Assembly: GCA_945865605.1 (NCBI GenBank)
Contig: CAMBEL010000005.1
Span: forward strand, 1 to 64,000
Source: Bifidobacterium breve
GTDB taxonomy: Bacteria; Actinomycetota; Acidimicrobiia; IMCC26256; JAENVU01
Direction of reading: 5' to 3'
Length of the DNA: 64,000 nt
Every line of letters starts with the position of its first letter. Within the stretch, counting starts at the first letter, position 1. The notes under the pieces are model-generated. The model had not been told where the DNA came from, did no database searches, and saw only the letters and a program-made list of their open reading frames with translations. The translations under genes were made by a program, and so were the position numbers. Shown piece by piece: positions 1 to 8,559 of the stretch.

Positions 1-633
1 CTCGCCACCGATACCGCGGCCGCCAGAGACAACAACGGCGGCCTCTTCCAGCTTCGGTCCCTCTCGCTCTTCAACGTGACGCTCAAGAACCTTCGCTTCG
101 CCAGCACGACCAGTCTCTACATTTCCAACGGCGACCACCTCTGCCGCACCTGCACCGCCGGGCTCGGCGACAAAAGACTTAGGCCGTATTCCTGCAAGAA
201 ACGGCTTCGGTCCATCGAACACGGTCGCCACGAGCGTATTGCCGCCGAAGATCGCGGCGTTCACGGTCACCGCATCGCCATCGACTGCCAAGCCGACACC
301 GTTTGTCAACACTGTTCGGTTGCATCGCGCGCTCACTATTGCCATCGCATCGCGACCGTCGCCAGACTGCACGAACAAGATCAAGTCTGGCTGTTCGACC
401 TCAACGAGGCCAGCGATTGCGGATCCACCGGTAATGCCAGTCAACCCGCCGCCAGCGTCGACTGAGAACACCTTGGTAACGCCGTGCTCGCCAAGCTGCG
501 GAGCGATTACATCGACATCTGATCCGACGTACACGCACTCGACGGTTCCGAACTCGCGAGCCTTCGTACAGCACTCGAGTGTGGCCGTTGTCGGCTTGTC
601 GCCCTCTGACTCTGCAAATACCCAGATCTTCAT
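1..633 (-). CDS. etfA: Electron transfer flavoprotein alpha subunit, 3'-truncated by window edge
   Basis: The 211 codons visible here are the N-terminal two thirds of EtfA (family length about 320 aa). EtfA pairs with EtfB and carries FAD, passing electrons from acyl-CoA dehydrogenases to ETF:quinone oxidoreductase. The protein opens MKIWVFAESEGDKPTTATLE, typical of the alpha-subunit Rossmann-like domain. At the window edge it reaches VVVSGGRGIGGE, the entry to the C-terminal FAD-binding domain. The ATG (631-633) shares one base with the etfB stop (TGATG), so the pair is translationally coupled. Several acyl-CoA dehydrogenases in this window are plausible electron donors. Family call certain; the C-terminus is not visible. 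Confidence 0.95.
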   Translation of the reverse strand, partial: MKIWVFAESEGDKPTTATLECCTKAREFGTVECVYVGSDVDVIAPQLGEHGVTKVFSVDAGGGLTGITGGSAIAGLVEVEQPDLILFVQSGDGRDAMAIVSARCNRTVLTNGVGLAVDGDAVTVNAAIFGGNTLVATVFDGPKPFLAGIRPKSFVAEPGGAGAAEVVAVGNVETGRAGEAKVLERHVEEREGPKLEEAAVVVSGGRGIGGE

Positions 634-1403
634 CAGATCACCTTCAGCTCGTCGAGAAACGCAACAATCTTTTCGAAGCCAGTGCCGTCGTCCTCGAACT
701 TTTCACCGGCTTCGCGTGCAGGAGCGGCTTCGACCGACACGATGTTCTGGTGAGCCGTCAGATCATCACCGGACAAACCGAGATCCGCTGCGGTCACCTC
801 ATCAACAGGCTTGCCCTTCGCAGCCATGATCCCCTTGAACGATGGATACCTAGGCTCAACAACACCGGCCGTCACGCTTACCACTGCGGGAAGCGGTGCT
901 TCGACGTCGTCATAGCCAGCTTCGGTCTGGCGTTGGATCTTTACTTTGCCGTCGTTGATCTCGACATGCTTGGCGAACGTCAGCGCTGGCCAGTCGAGCA
1001 ATGCGGCGACCTGCGCTGGCACGGTCCCCGTGTAGCCGTCGGTTGCTTCCGTTGCGGCGAGGACCAAGTCGACTCCACCGACACGCTCCACGCTCTTGGC
1101 AATTACCTTGGCCGTTGTCAACGCATCGGCTCCGTGCAACGCATCATCAGAAACGAGCACGGCCTTCGCTGCGCCCATCGCAAGTGCGGTGCGCAATCCC
1201 GATACTTCCTTGTTGGGGGCCATCGAGATCAGCGTGACCTCTCCCCCGCCCGCCGCCTCAACTAGCTGGAGAGCCATCTCGACGCCATAACTGTCGGACT
1301 CGTCGAGAATGAGTTTTCCCTCGCGCTTGAGCGTGTGATCCGCATTCAACTCGCCCGGAACGGCCGGATCTGGAATCTGCTTGACGCAGACAACGACGTT
1401 CAT
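633..1403 (-). CDS. etfB: Electron transfer flavoprotein beta subunit
   Basis: EtfB, 256 aa, binds AMP and forms the heterodimer with EtfA. The sequence begins MNVVVCVKQIPDPAVPGEL, the canonical start of the family, and contains the LAATEATDGYTGTVPAQVA stretch of the nucleotide-binding core. I chose the ATG at 1401-1403 over a longer in-frame start at 1454 because the family begins exactly here and GGGAG lies 9 bases upstream on the minus strand. It is the first gene of etfBA. The 112 bases between it and the upstream ABC permease stop leave room for its own promoter, though I see no clear boxes. Confidence 0.96.
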   Translation of the reverse strand: MNVVVCVKQIPDPAVPGELNADHTLKREGKLILDESDSYGVEMALQLVEAAGGGEVTLISMAPNKEVSGLRTALAMGAAKAVLVSDDALHGADALTTAKVIAKSVERVGGVDLVLAATEATDGYTGTVPAQVAALLDWPALTFAKHVEINDGKVKIQRQTEAGYDDVEAPLPAVVSVTAGVVEPRYPSFKGIMAAKGKPVDEVTAADLGLSGDDLTAHQNIVSVEAAPAREAGEKFEDDGTGFEKIVAFLDELKVI

Positions 1404-1515
1404 CTTCGTAGGTCTCCCAATTCGTAGGGGCACGCCAGAGAACCGACGCGCCACAGAGATTTCGGGCGAGATTCTGTCCGTTCGGGACCCGAAATGTCGA
1501 AGCGAGGAACCAGAT

Positions 1516-2343
1516 CTAGGTCACATCGCGCCGATGGAATACCGCCAACGAAACGGCGACGAAGACCGCCAGGTAAGCGGTCAACCTCACCATGCTTGCT
1601 CCAGGGGTCACTTCGGCCATCGTCGATTGACTCTCAAATATCATGCGATCCCACGAGAAGGCCGAGGCAACATTGATGAAAAGCGCCCATCTAACCCACT
1701 GCGGCTTGACCTCGTACATGATGGTCTCGGCCAAGATCCAGTAACCAACCCACACACCTAACACTGCTGCGGTATTTCGCCCAAGAGTCGCGATGGCACC
1801 ACTGATGACAGCGAATAAGGCTGCCAAAACCGCTCCTCTAGCGAGCACCAGACCGAGATCGCGCCAGAAGACTCCGCCTGCACCGTCTGGATTGCCGCTG
1901 ATTGCCGATCCAATTGTCCAGGCCGCGCAGAAGACGACGTGCGTAATCAGAAAGAAAGAAGCTGCCACCAACGCAACGGCGATGAGGCGCGCCACCAGCA
2001 ACCGCACCCTTCGCGGTTCCCACCCTAAGACCGTCGTCACAGTCCCCGCCCTGTACTCCGCTCCGATTGCACTCGCACCGATTACGGCAACAATCAAGAA
2101 CGACAACAAGGTCACAGCAATTACTACGTTGTCCTGCGCGTTCCCACTCGTCTCCGCTTGAGCCTCGGTGAGCCATAGCGATGTAGTCCGCATCACGAAC
2201 GAACCGTCTGACTGAATTTTCTGGCTGTTGAGGGCGCACAGCACAACAACAAAAAATATGAGCGCGATGGCCGCGATCGCACAGACGCGAACCAAGCGGC
2301 GCGCAGTGAGGCGACGCCACTCGACGCCAACGAGGCCGATCAT
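1516..2343 (-). CDS. ABC-2 type transporter permease
   Basis: 275-aa integral membrane protein with about six hydrophobic segments. The first is near residues 18-38 (IAAIALIFFVVVLCALN), and others lie around residues 75-95, 110-135, 160-190, 195-210 and near the C-terminus. The fold matches ABC-2 export permeases that pair with a DrrA/CcmA-like ATPase. Its ATG overlaps the stop of the ATPase gene upstream by four bases (ATGA), a classic coupled pair. The substrate cannot be told from sequence; lipids, drugs or peptides are all possible. Confidence 0.85.
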   Translation of the reverse strand: MIGLVGVEWRRLTARRLVRVCAIAAIALIFFVVVLCALNSQKIQSDGSFVMRTTSLWLTEAQAETSGNAQDNVVIAVTLLSFLIVAVIGASAIGAEYRAGTVTTVLGWEPRRVRLLVARLIAVALVAASFFLITHVVFCAAWTIGSAISGNPDGAGGVFWRDLGLVLARGAVLAALFAVISGAIATLGRNTAAVLGVWVGYWILAETIMYEVKPQWVRWALFINVASAFSWDRMIFESQSTMAEVTPGASMVRLTAYLAVFVAVSLAVFHRRDVT

Positions 2344-3263
2344 GAGCCTTCCACCGTTCCGCCCTCGGTGAGTTCGAGGAACACAGTCTCGAGGTCCACT
2401 TCATCTGCGCGCAATTCGCTAAGAAACAATTTACCGCTGGCGAGCACCTCTGTTACGCGCGCAGCCTCGTCGCTTCCAAGTTGGACGCGCACGATCTCGC
2501 CATCGTGGCTAGCCGCGATGCCTGCCTGCGCCAATATCTCAACGGCGCGATCCGGGTCACTCACTCGAACTATCAATCCGGCGGTATGACCTAGAGCTAG
2601 AACCTCAGCGACGGACCCTTCTGTAATGAGTGCACCGCGGGCCAAGATCGCCACGCGATCGCACATCAGCTGCACTTCGCTCAAGAGGTGGCTCGAAACA
2701 AAAACCGTGCGGCCCTCTGCGCCCAACGACCTGATGAGTTCGCGAGACTCGCGGATACCACCTGGGTCCAGGCCATTCGCAGGTTCATCAAGAATCAAAA
2801 GTTCTGGGTCCTTGAGCAGGGCAGCTGCCAGTCCCAGACGTTGTCGCATGCCGAGCGAATATGTGCGTACGCGATCTTCACCGCGGCTCTCTAGTCCAAC
2901 GCGCTCAAGGGCGGCTGCAACCGCCCGCGGGCCGATCCCGTCTATTGCACCGAGAAGTTCAAGGTTGCGTCTCCCCGAGAACGCGGGGAAAAGCGCAGGG
3001 GTCTCAACAATTGAACCGATACGCGAGATCACCGTTGAGAGGTCACGACTAACCGCAGCACCCAAAACAGAGATCCGCCCAGAAGTTGGCCTGGCCAGCC
3101 CGAGCAAGCACCTGATGGTCGTTGTCTTGCCCGACCCGTTGGGCCCCAAGAAGCCATAGACACCGCCTTCTGGCACCGACAGGTTCAAGTCAGCTACTGC
3201 GCGCGTCACTCCGCGTCGTCGCCTGTATTGCTTCGTCAGTCCCTCGATCTCGATGACAGACAT
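2340..3263 (-). CDS. ABC transporter ATP-binding protein
   Basis: 307-aa ATPase of the DrrA/CcmA type that energises the permease downstream. Visible motifs are the Walker A (GPNGSGKTTT, about residue 40), the ABC signature in a relaxed form (YSLGMRQRLGLAAAL), the Walker B with catalytic Glu (LLILDEPANGLDPGG) and the switch His in VFVSSHLLSEV. A roughly 90-residue C-terminal extension after the nucleotide-binding domain is usual for this subfamily. It is transcribed divergently from the acyl-CoA dehydrogenase at 3342, with 78 bases between the start codons. Confidence 0.93.
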   Translation of the reverse strand: MSVIEIEGLTKQYRRRRGVTRAVADLNLSVPEGGVYGFLGPNGSGKTTTIRCLLGLARPTSGRISVLGAAVSRDLSTVISRIGSIVETPALFPAFSGRRNLELLGAIDGIGPRAVAAALERVGLESRGEDRVRTYSLGMRQRLGLAAALLKDPELLILDEPANGLDPGGIRESRELIRSLGAEGRTVFVSSHLLSEVQLMCDRVAILARGALITEGSVAEVLALGHTAGLIVRVSDPDRAVEILAQAGIAASHDGEIVRVQLGSDEAARVTEVLASGKLFLSELRADEVDLETVFLELTEGGTVEGS

Positions 3264-3341
3264 CGCCCAAAAACACTAATGCCGGCAGTTGTCGGTACCT
3301 TGCGTTTGCATGAATGGGCAATCGACCGAGATACTGCGTTC

Positions 3342-4562
3342 ATGGCCATCGACTTTTCCCTTTCACCTGAACTCGAAGCGATCCGCACAAAGACGCGCGA
3401 CTTCATCCAGACCGTCGTCAAACCCATCGAAGATGCGATGGACGAAAGCGACCGCAAGCAACTCATAGACGGCATCATCAAGATGCGCACGGAGGCGCAG
3501 CGCCAAGGTCTATGGCTGCCACACATGCCAGAGGAGTGGGGCGGTATGGGGCTCGGGCATGTCGAGTTAGCGATGGTGCAAGCGGAGGCAGCCAAGGCGC
3601 GCTTCGGACCTTTCGCTATCAACGCGCAAGCCCCTGACGAGGGCAATATGCACACGCTTCTTCATTGGGCAACGGAAGATCAGAAGCAAAAGTATCTAAA
3701 GCCATTATGCGAAGGCACGGCACGTTCTTGCTTCGCCATGACCGAGCCAGAGGTTGCGGGCTCCGACCCGACTCTCATCCGCACCAACGCGTACCAAGAC
3801 GGCGACGAGTGGGTAATCAACGGCCACAAGTGGTTCATCAGCCAGGCGCGCAGTTCCAAGTTTGCAATCTTGCTGTGTCGCACAGAAGAGCAACCAGAGA
3901 TCAAACAGGCGGCCAATAGCGCTTTCATCATCGACCTGCCGACCGATGGATGGAACGACGTGCGTGAAATCGAAACGATGCACGGGGGAACCGGCCACTC
4001 CGAGATTGTGATCACCGATCTACGCGTACACGACAGCCAGATGCTCGGTGGTCGCGGGCAAGGTCACTTGCTCGGACAGTACCGACTAGGACCAGCTCGT
4101 CTCGCTCATTGCATGCGATGGATCTCGCAGGCCGAGTTGGCGCTCGACATGATGGTCGACCGCTCACTCAACCGGTACTCACACGGATCGTTGCTTGCAG
4201 AGAAGCAAGGCATCCAATGGATGATCGCTGACTCCGCGATCGAGTTGTACCAAGCGAAGCTCATGGTCCTACATGCTGCATACAAGATTGACCGCAAGGA
4301 AGACTTCAAGTCGGAGGTCTCGATGACCAAACACTTCGTAGCCAATGCGCTGAACCGCATCATCGACCGCTCGATTCAGGTGCATGGTGCACTCGGATAC
4401 TCGACCGACACTCCCCTGGCGCATATGTTCCAGCATGCGCGTTGGGCTCGCTTCGCCGATGGAGCGGACGAGATCCACATGATGCGCACGGCGGAACGCA
4501 CAATCGCTGCCTACAAGGACAGCGGAAGCACGCAGGCGGCTACGGGTGGTCTTCCGATCTAA
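3342..4562 (+). CDS. Acyl-CoA dehydrogenase (ACAD10/11-like)
   Basis: 406-aa flavoprotein that would form a 2-enoyl-CoA from an acyl-CoA and pass electrons to ETF. The start MAIDFSLSPELEAIRTKTRD is typical, so the ATG at 3342 is preferred over an in-frame start 38 codons earlier. The middle domain has FAMTEPEVAGSDPTLI and NGHKWFISQA. The C-terminal region VHGALGYSTDTPLAHMFQHA followed by ADGADEIHM resembles the ACAD10/11 subgroup rather than the short-chain type with an EGT motif. Substrate length is unknown. It is the first gene of a plus-strand run and stands close to etfBA. Confidence 0.9.
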   Translation: MAIDFSLSPELEAIRTKTRDFIQTVVKPIEDAMDESDRKQLIDGIIKMRTEAQRQGLWLPHMPEEWGGMGLGHVELAMVQAEAAKARFGPFAINAQAPDEGNMHTLLHWATEDQKQKYLKPLCEGTARSCFAMTEPEVAGSDPTLIRTNAYQDGDEWVINGHKWFISQARSSKFAILLCRTEEQPEIKQAANSAFIIDLPTDGWNDVREIETMHGGTGHSEIVITDLRVHDSQMLGGRGQGHLLGQYRLGPARLAHCMRWISQAELALDMMVDRSLNRYSHGSLLAEKQGIQWMIADSAIELYQAKLMVLHAAYKIDRKEDFKSEVSMTKHFVANALNRIIDRSIQVHGALGYSTDTPLAHMFQHARWARFADGADEIHMMRTAERTIAAYKDSGSTQAATGGLPI

Positions 4563-4654
4563 CTATCGGGAAACCAAGGACTTTCGTCACAGAAATTAGA
4601 TGAGTTGATCGCGGCTCCGACTCTGCGAGCCGCTGCCTCTCTAGACTTGCTCCC

Positions 4655-5356
4655 ATGGCAACCGCTTTCTGGCCAACTGCAGAACACTGGTCGGTCGAGA
4701 TCCCGCTCGACACGCCGCACCCACGCGTAGACGCTCTGGCAGACCGCGGTTGGTTAGCACTTTCCGATGCGCCATTCGAAGTGCCGGACGCAGAGTTCCT
4801 CTCACTCGAGTATATGGACTGGAAGAGCGGAGGCGACACCAACTTCGCTCCGATCGCAACGGCCGACGGAGAGCTCGACTGTCGCGGCTTTTGGAACGAA
4901 GGCGACGAGCGCCCAGACAAGGACGCTCGATTCACCATCAATGCCGAGAAATGTCCAACGCTTCGTACCTACGTTGAGAGCGTCGGCGCCAACTTCGGAC
5001 GCGTTCGTACGATCAAGTTGGAATCGCAAGACCATGAGACGGCGATGCGATCGTTCCACCGCGACGACAACAATCGCTTCAATCCTCCCGATCAAGGTTG
5101 GGTGGTGCGCTCTTGGCTCGAACTAACTGACAACCCGGACAGTTACATGGTGCTTATGGAGTCGGGACCCGATGGTTTGCCGGACCCAACCACCGAGGCA
5201 CGCGTCCCTCTCTCAAAAGGGACTCGGATCGTCGTAGACACCCAACGCCTGTGGCATGTAGTTGTGCACCCGGGCTCCGAACCCCGGTACGCACTCATCA
5301 CAAGTTTCGAAAGTGGCCCGACGCTCGCGAGATGGATCGAGTCTCAACGCCATTGA
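4655..5356 (+). CDS. Hypothetical protein with 2OG-Fe(II)-oxygenase-like metal motif
   Basis: 233-aa soluble protein I do not recognise by name. Residues 134-137 read FHRD, giving an H-x-D pair (H135, D137). A distal histidine lies in RLWHVVVH (H201 or H205), followed six residues later by an arginine in PRYALITSF. This H-x-D...H...R spacing on a beta-rich background is the facial triad plus 2-oxoglutarate arginine of Asp/Asn-hydroxylase-like dioxygenases. Many strands and the WLELTDNPDSYMVLMES segment fit a double-stranded beta-helix. The function is inference only. It ends 2 bases before the next gene, so the two are likely co-transcribed. Confidence 0.6.
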   Translation: MATAFWPTAEHWSVEIPLDTPHPRVDALADRGWLALSDAPFEVPDAEFLSLEYMDWKSGGDTNFAPIATADGELDCRGFWNEGDERPDKDARFTINAEKCPTLRTYVESVGANFGRVRTIKLESQDHETAMRSFHRDDNNRFNPPDQGWVVRSWLELTDNPDSYMVLMESGPDGLPDPTTEARVPLSKGTRIVVDTQRLWHVVVHPGSEPRYALITSFESGPTLARWIESQRH

Positions 5357-5358
5357 AT

Positions 5359-6510
5359 ATGCGCTTCGGCACCTTCATGGCCCCATTTCACCCCGTAGGA
5401 CAAAACCCGACGCTCGCGTTGGAGCGTGACCTGGACCTGATTATCCATCTCGACAAGCTTGGCTTCGACGAGGCCTGGGTCGGGGAACACCACTCGGGTG
5501 GCTACGAGATAATCGCTTCACCAGAAGTATTCATCGGTGTCGCGGCCGAACGCACCAAACGAATCAAACTTGGTACCGGCGTCAGTTCGCTTCCCTACCA
5601 ACACCCCCTTCTATTGGCGGACCGCATGGTCCTTCTCGACCACCTAACCCGTGGTCGCACAATGCTCGGTGTTGGGCCTGGACAACTCACGTCAGATGCC
5701 CACATGCTGGGAATACCTGCAGACCTACAGCGACCGCGCATGGAAGAAGCGCTCGACGTGATCATGGCGTTGCTCCGCGGTGAGACCGTCACCTACGAGT
5801 GCGAGTGGTTCACGGTCAACGAAGCGCGCTTGCAATTGCTTCCTTACTCGGATCCTTGTTTCGACATCGTGATCGCAGCATCCTTCTCCCCTACCGGCGC
5901 GCGCGGTGCTGGCAAGCACGGCATTGGAATGCTCTCTGTAGCAGCCACAGCGAAGCAAGGCATGGACCTGCTCTCGCATCACTGGGACATGTGGGAAGAA
6001 ATCGCGTTGCAGCATGGGAATGTCGCCAACCGTGACAAGTGGCGACTGGTCGGGCCGATGCACATTGCCGAAACTCGTGAACAAGCCGAAGCAGACATCC
6101 ACTATGGCATCGAAGAGTTCTCCCGATACTTCACCCACGTGCTTCCTGGTGGTCCCGTGCAAGGAAACACAATCGACGAAATCCGTGAAAACAATCGTGC
6201 TCAAAACTTCGCAGTAATCGGAACGCCTGACGATGCCATTGCCAAGATTGAAGAACTCGTCGAGGCGAGCGGCGGAGGATTTGGAGCCTTCCTGCTCTTC
6301 GACCACGACTGGGCGAACCCGGCCGCGAAGTTGCGATCATACGAGTTATTTGCTCAGTACGTGATGCCGCACTTCCAGGGATCGCTTGAACCGTTGAACG
6401 CTTCGTACAACTGGCTCATCAACAGCGACGGCGAGTGGGTAAGCCGTGCAGCGGGAGCAATCGCGAAGGCGATCGAGCACCACGAAGCCGAGAAAGTGCT
6501 CGGCACATAA
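5359..6510 (+). CDS. LLM-class flavin/F420-dependent monooxygenase (limonene monooxygenase-like)
   Basis: 383-aa bacterial-luciferase-like TIM-barrel enzyme. It begins MRFGTFMAPFHPVGQNPTLA and has the family's FDEAWVGEHHSGGYE substrate/flavin region, LGTGVSSLPYQHPLLLADR and a long C-terminal insert. Overall it resembles the limonene 1,2-monooxygenase branch, which uses reduced flavin with O2, but F420 use cannot be excluded. The ATG at 5359, 2 bases after the preceding stop, fits the conserved N-terminus better than the earlier in-frame start. The next gene, an alpha/beta hydrolase, begins directly at its stop. The monooxygenase-hydrolase pair suggests a catabolic step on a hydrophobic substrate. 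Confidence 0.87.
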   Translation: MRFGTFMAPFHPVGQNPTLALERDLDLIIHLDKLGFDEAWVGEHHSGGYEIIASPEVFIGVAAERTKRIKLGTGVSSLPYQHPLLLADRMVLLDHLTRGRTMLGVGPGQLTSDAHMLGIPADLQRPRMEEALDVIMALLRGETVTYECEWFTVNEARLQLLPYSDPCFDIVIAASFSPTGARGAGKHGIGMLSVAATAKQGMDLLSHHWDMWEEIALQHGNVANRDKWRLVGPMHIAETREQAEADIHYGIEEFSRYFTHVLPGGPVQGNTIDEIRENNRAQNFAVIGTPDDAIAKIEELVEASGGGFGAFLLFDHDWANPAAKLRSYELFAQYVMPHFQGSLEPLNASYNWLINSDGEWVSRAAGAIAKAIEHHEAEKVLGT

Positions 6511-7368
6511 TTGGCGCCGACGACACATCGCTTCGTCTCGCCGTCGGGAATATCGCTGGCTGTGCACGCCTGGGGAGGAAGTGGACCCCCCGTTCTCCTT
6601 GCTCATCCGACAGGCTTTCACGGCATTGCATGGGCGCCGGTTGCTGAACAATTAGTGAACGCTGGTCGCTCAGTCTGGTCGTTCGACTTCCGTGGCCACG
6701 GCGACAGTGACCCCTCGCCTGCTGCGACATACTCGTGGGCAGAGTACGCAGCCGACGCGCACGCCGTCACAGAGCACCTAGAACTCGTAGGCGACCCTCG
6801 TCTGGTCGCGGTCGGACATTCAAAGGGCGCCGCAGCATTGTTACTTGGAGAGGCCGATGCCCCGGGCACTTACTCGCGCATCTGGGCTTACGAGCCGATC
6901 ATCTTCCCCACGGACGTAACGCAGTCTCCCGACCACGACAATCCTCTCTCAGCCGGAGCACGAAGGCGACGCGCTATCTGGCCATCGCGTGAAGAGGCGC
7001 TCGCGTCCTATTCATCTCGTCCGCCGCTCGATGTGTTCGATAGCGATGCACTGCGCGCGTATGTCGAATACGGCTTTCGTGATCTACCGGACGGCAACGT
7101 CACGCTGAAATGCGACCCGGAACACGAAGCAACGATGTACGCGATGGGTGCCGCCAACGGAATCTACGCGCGCCTTAGAGAAGTCACGTGCCCCGTGCTA
7201 GTGGCGTGCGGTGAAACGACAGACGCAATCGTTCCTTCGTTAGCGCGCAAGATTGCTGACCGCATCGCACAATCAACTCTAGAAATCTGGGACGAGAGAG
7301 GACACTTCGGTCCCCTTCAAGATCCCGATAAAACCGTTGAGTCGATAATGCGATTCGTGGACGCCTAG
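6511..7368 (+). CDS. Alpha/beta hydrolase
   Basis: 285-aa alpha/beta-hydrolase fold enzyme. The nucleophile elbow is GHSKGAAAL (Ser of G-x-S-x-G, about residue 110). The oxyanion region is LLAHPTGFHGIAW, the acid is probably the Asp in CGETTDAIV, and the catalytic His lies in ERGHFGPLQDP near the C-terminus. The likely start is a TTG at 6511 immediately after the TAA of the monooxygenase, so translation would be coupled. An ester, lactone or epoxide product of the upstream monooxygenase is a reasonable substrate, but that is inference from context. Confidence 0.86.
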   Translation: MAPTTHRFVSPSGISLAVHAWGGSGPPVLLAHPTGFHGIAWAPVAEQLVNAGRSVWSFDFRGHGDSDPSPAATYSWAEYAADAHAVTEHLELVGDPRLVAVGHSKGAAALLLGEADAPGTYSRIWAYEPIIFPTDVTQSPDHDNPLSAGARRRRAIWPSREEALASYSSRPPLDVFDSDALRAYVEYGFRDLPDGNVTLKCDPEHEATMYAMGAANGIYARLREVTCPVLVACGETTDAIVPSLARKIADRIAQSTLEIWDERGHFGPLQDPDKTVESIMRFVDA

Positions 7369-7388
7369 CGCTCGCAACTTCACCGCTA

Positions 7389-8405
7389 TCAGTTAGATGC
7401 CTTGAATCCGTCGAGGACCTTTGCCCATCTATCGGGATCGCTTTGATATGGCGCATAGAAAGACACTCGGTCCACGAGGTCGCCATAACGCGCCATGAGA
7501 AGTTTCGGTATGTCTTCCGGCTCACCGATCACTGAGAAGGTCTCAAGCATCTCGTCATCAATCAAGTCGCCCATCTCGACCCACTTGCCGGCCTTCGACA
7601 TTGTGTTCAGTTCTGGCTGCAGGCCTCCCCACCCATGCAATTCGAGCACTCCGCGATATGCAGGCGTAGAACCGTAGAACGCAATCTGTTGTTTTGTACC
7701 AGCGCGGGCGCGTTCCATCTCTTGTTCTGTGGTACCGGTTACGACGAAAAGAGGTCCAGACAATTCGAAGTCGGCGCGCGCTTTGCCGGCCTTCGCCCAA
7801 CCGCGCTCCAGTGCGGGCATCGTGACCTCGCGCACGTAGCGCTCCGTGGTGAACCCGTGCAAGATGATTCCGTCTGCGACTTCTCCCGCCACCTCGGTCA
7901 TCTTTTCTCCAACGGCCGCAAGGAAGACCTTCGGCGGACCGTAGGCATTTGCTCCAGGGTTGAAGAACGGCGTCATGAGAGTGTGCCGATAGAACTCGCC
8001 CTCGAAACGCAATTCCGTACCCTCGCCCCAACAAGACCAGATGGCACGCATCGCCAAAATCATTTCGCGCATTCGTGCCGCAGGGCGCGACCAAGGCATC
8101 GAGAAGCGCTTCTCGATATGAGCTTTGATCTGGCTACCCAATCCGAGGTTGAAACGCCCGTGACTGAACTCGTTTAGATCCCATGCCGTGTTCGCGAGCG
8201 TCATAGGAGATCGCGCGAACGCCACGGCAATTCCGGTGCCAAGTTCAAGCTGCGAAGTATGTTCTGCGGCAATCAGAAGAGGGAGGAAGGGGTCATGACT
8301 CGTCTCAGCTGACCAAACACCTGAGAATCCAACGCTCTCCAATTCCCGAGCTGAGGTTGCGATCGCTTCTGGCGAAACGCCGCCTATGCCACCGTCTACC
8401 TTCAT
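7389..8405 (-). CDS. LLM-class F420-dependent oxidoreductase (MSMEG_2256-like group)
   Basis: 338-aa luciferase-like TIM-barrel protein beginning MKVDGGIGGVSPEAI. Recognisable segments are GFSGVWSAETSHDPFLPLLI, LGTGIAVAFARSP and HGRFNLGLGSQIKAHIEKRF, which place it among actinobacterial F420-dependent LLM enzymes. A GGAGG (8410-8414) five bases before the ATG at 8403-8405 decides this start over one four codons upstream. It is a single gene, convergent with the hydrolase at 6511-7368 and divergent from the nuclease at 8560. Confidence 0.88.
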   Translation of the reverse strand: MKVDGGIGGVSPEAIATSARELESVGFSGVWSAETSHDPFLPLLIAAEHTSQLELGTGIAVAFARSPMTLANTAWDLNEFSHGRFNLGLGSQIKAHIEKRFSMPWSRPAARMREMILAMRAIWSCWGEGTELRFEGEFYRHTLMTPFFNPGANAYGPPKVFLAAVGEKMTEVAGEVADGIILHGFTTERYVREVTMPALERGWAKAGKARADFELSGPLFVVTGTTEQEMERARAGTKQQIAFYGSTPAYRGVLELHGWGGLQPELNTMSKAGKWVEMGDLIDDEMLETFSVIGEPEDIPKLLMARYGDLVDRVSFYAPYQSDPDRWAKVLDGFKASN

Positions 8406-8425
8406 CGCTTCCTCCATTTTCTTAG

Positions 8426-8446
8426 TGACCGGTTTTCAATGACCGG
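8426..8446. promoter_or_regulatory. Direct repeat TGACCGG x2, possible operator
   Basis: Two TGACCGG heptamers at 8426-8432 and 8440-8446 are spaced 14 bases apart in the divergent region between the LLM oxidoreductase (start 8405) and the RecB-like nuclease (start 8560). The position just upstream of the LLM gene would suit a regulator site, but the repeat is short and could be chance. Confidence 0.25.
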
Positions 8447-8559
8447 ACGCTATCCCAAGGACCGATTATGCGACCACGGAGGCATCGGAACTGACCCGGC
8501 CGCGCCTTTGGCACCGATCACGCCGCACATAGTCGCACCCCTCCCGTAGTCTCTACGCC

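Noticed and set aside
239-1265. Plus-strand frames of 196 and 228 codons opposite etfA and etfB
   Set aside because: The minus strand gives clear EtfA and EtfB proteins; the plus frames are shadows rich in Arg, Cys and His.
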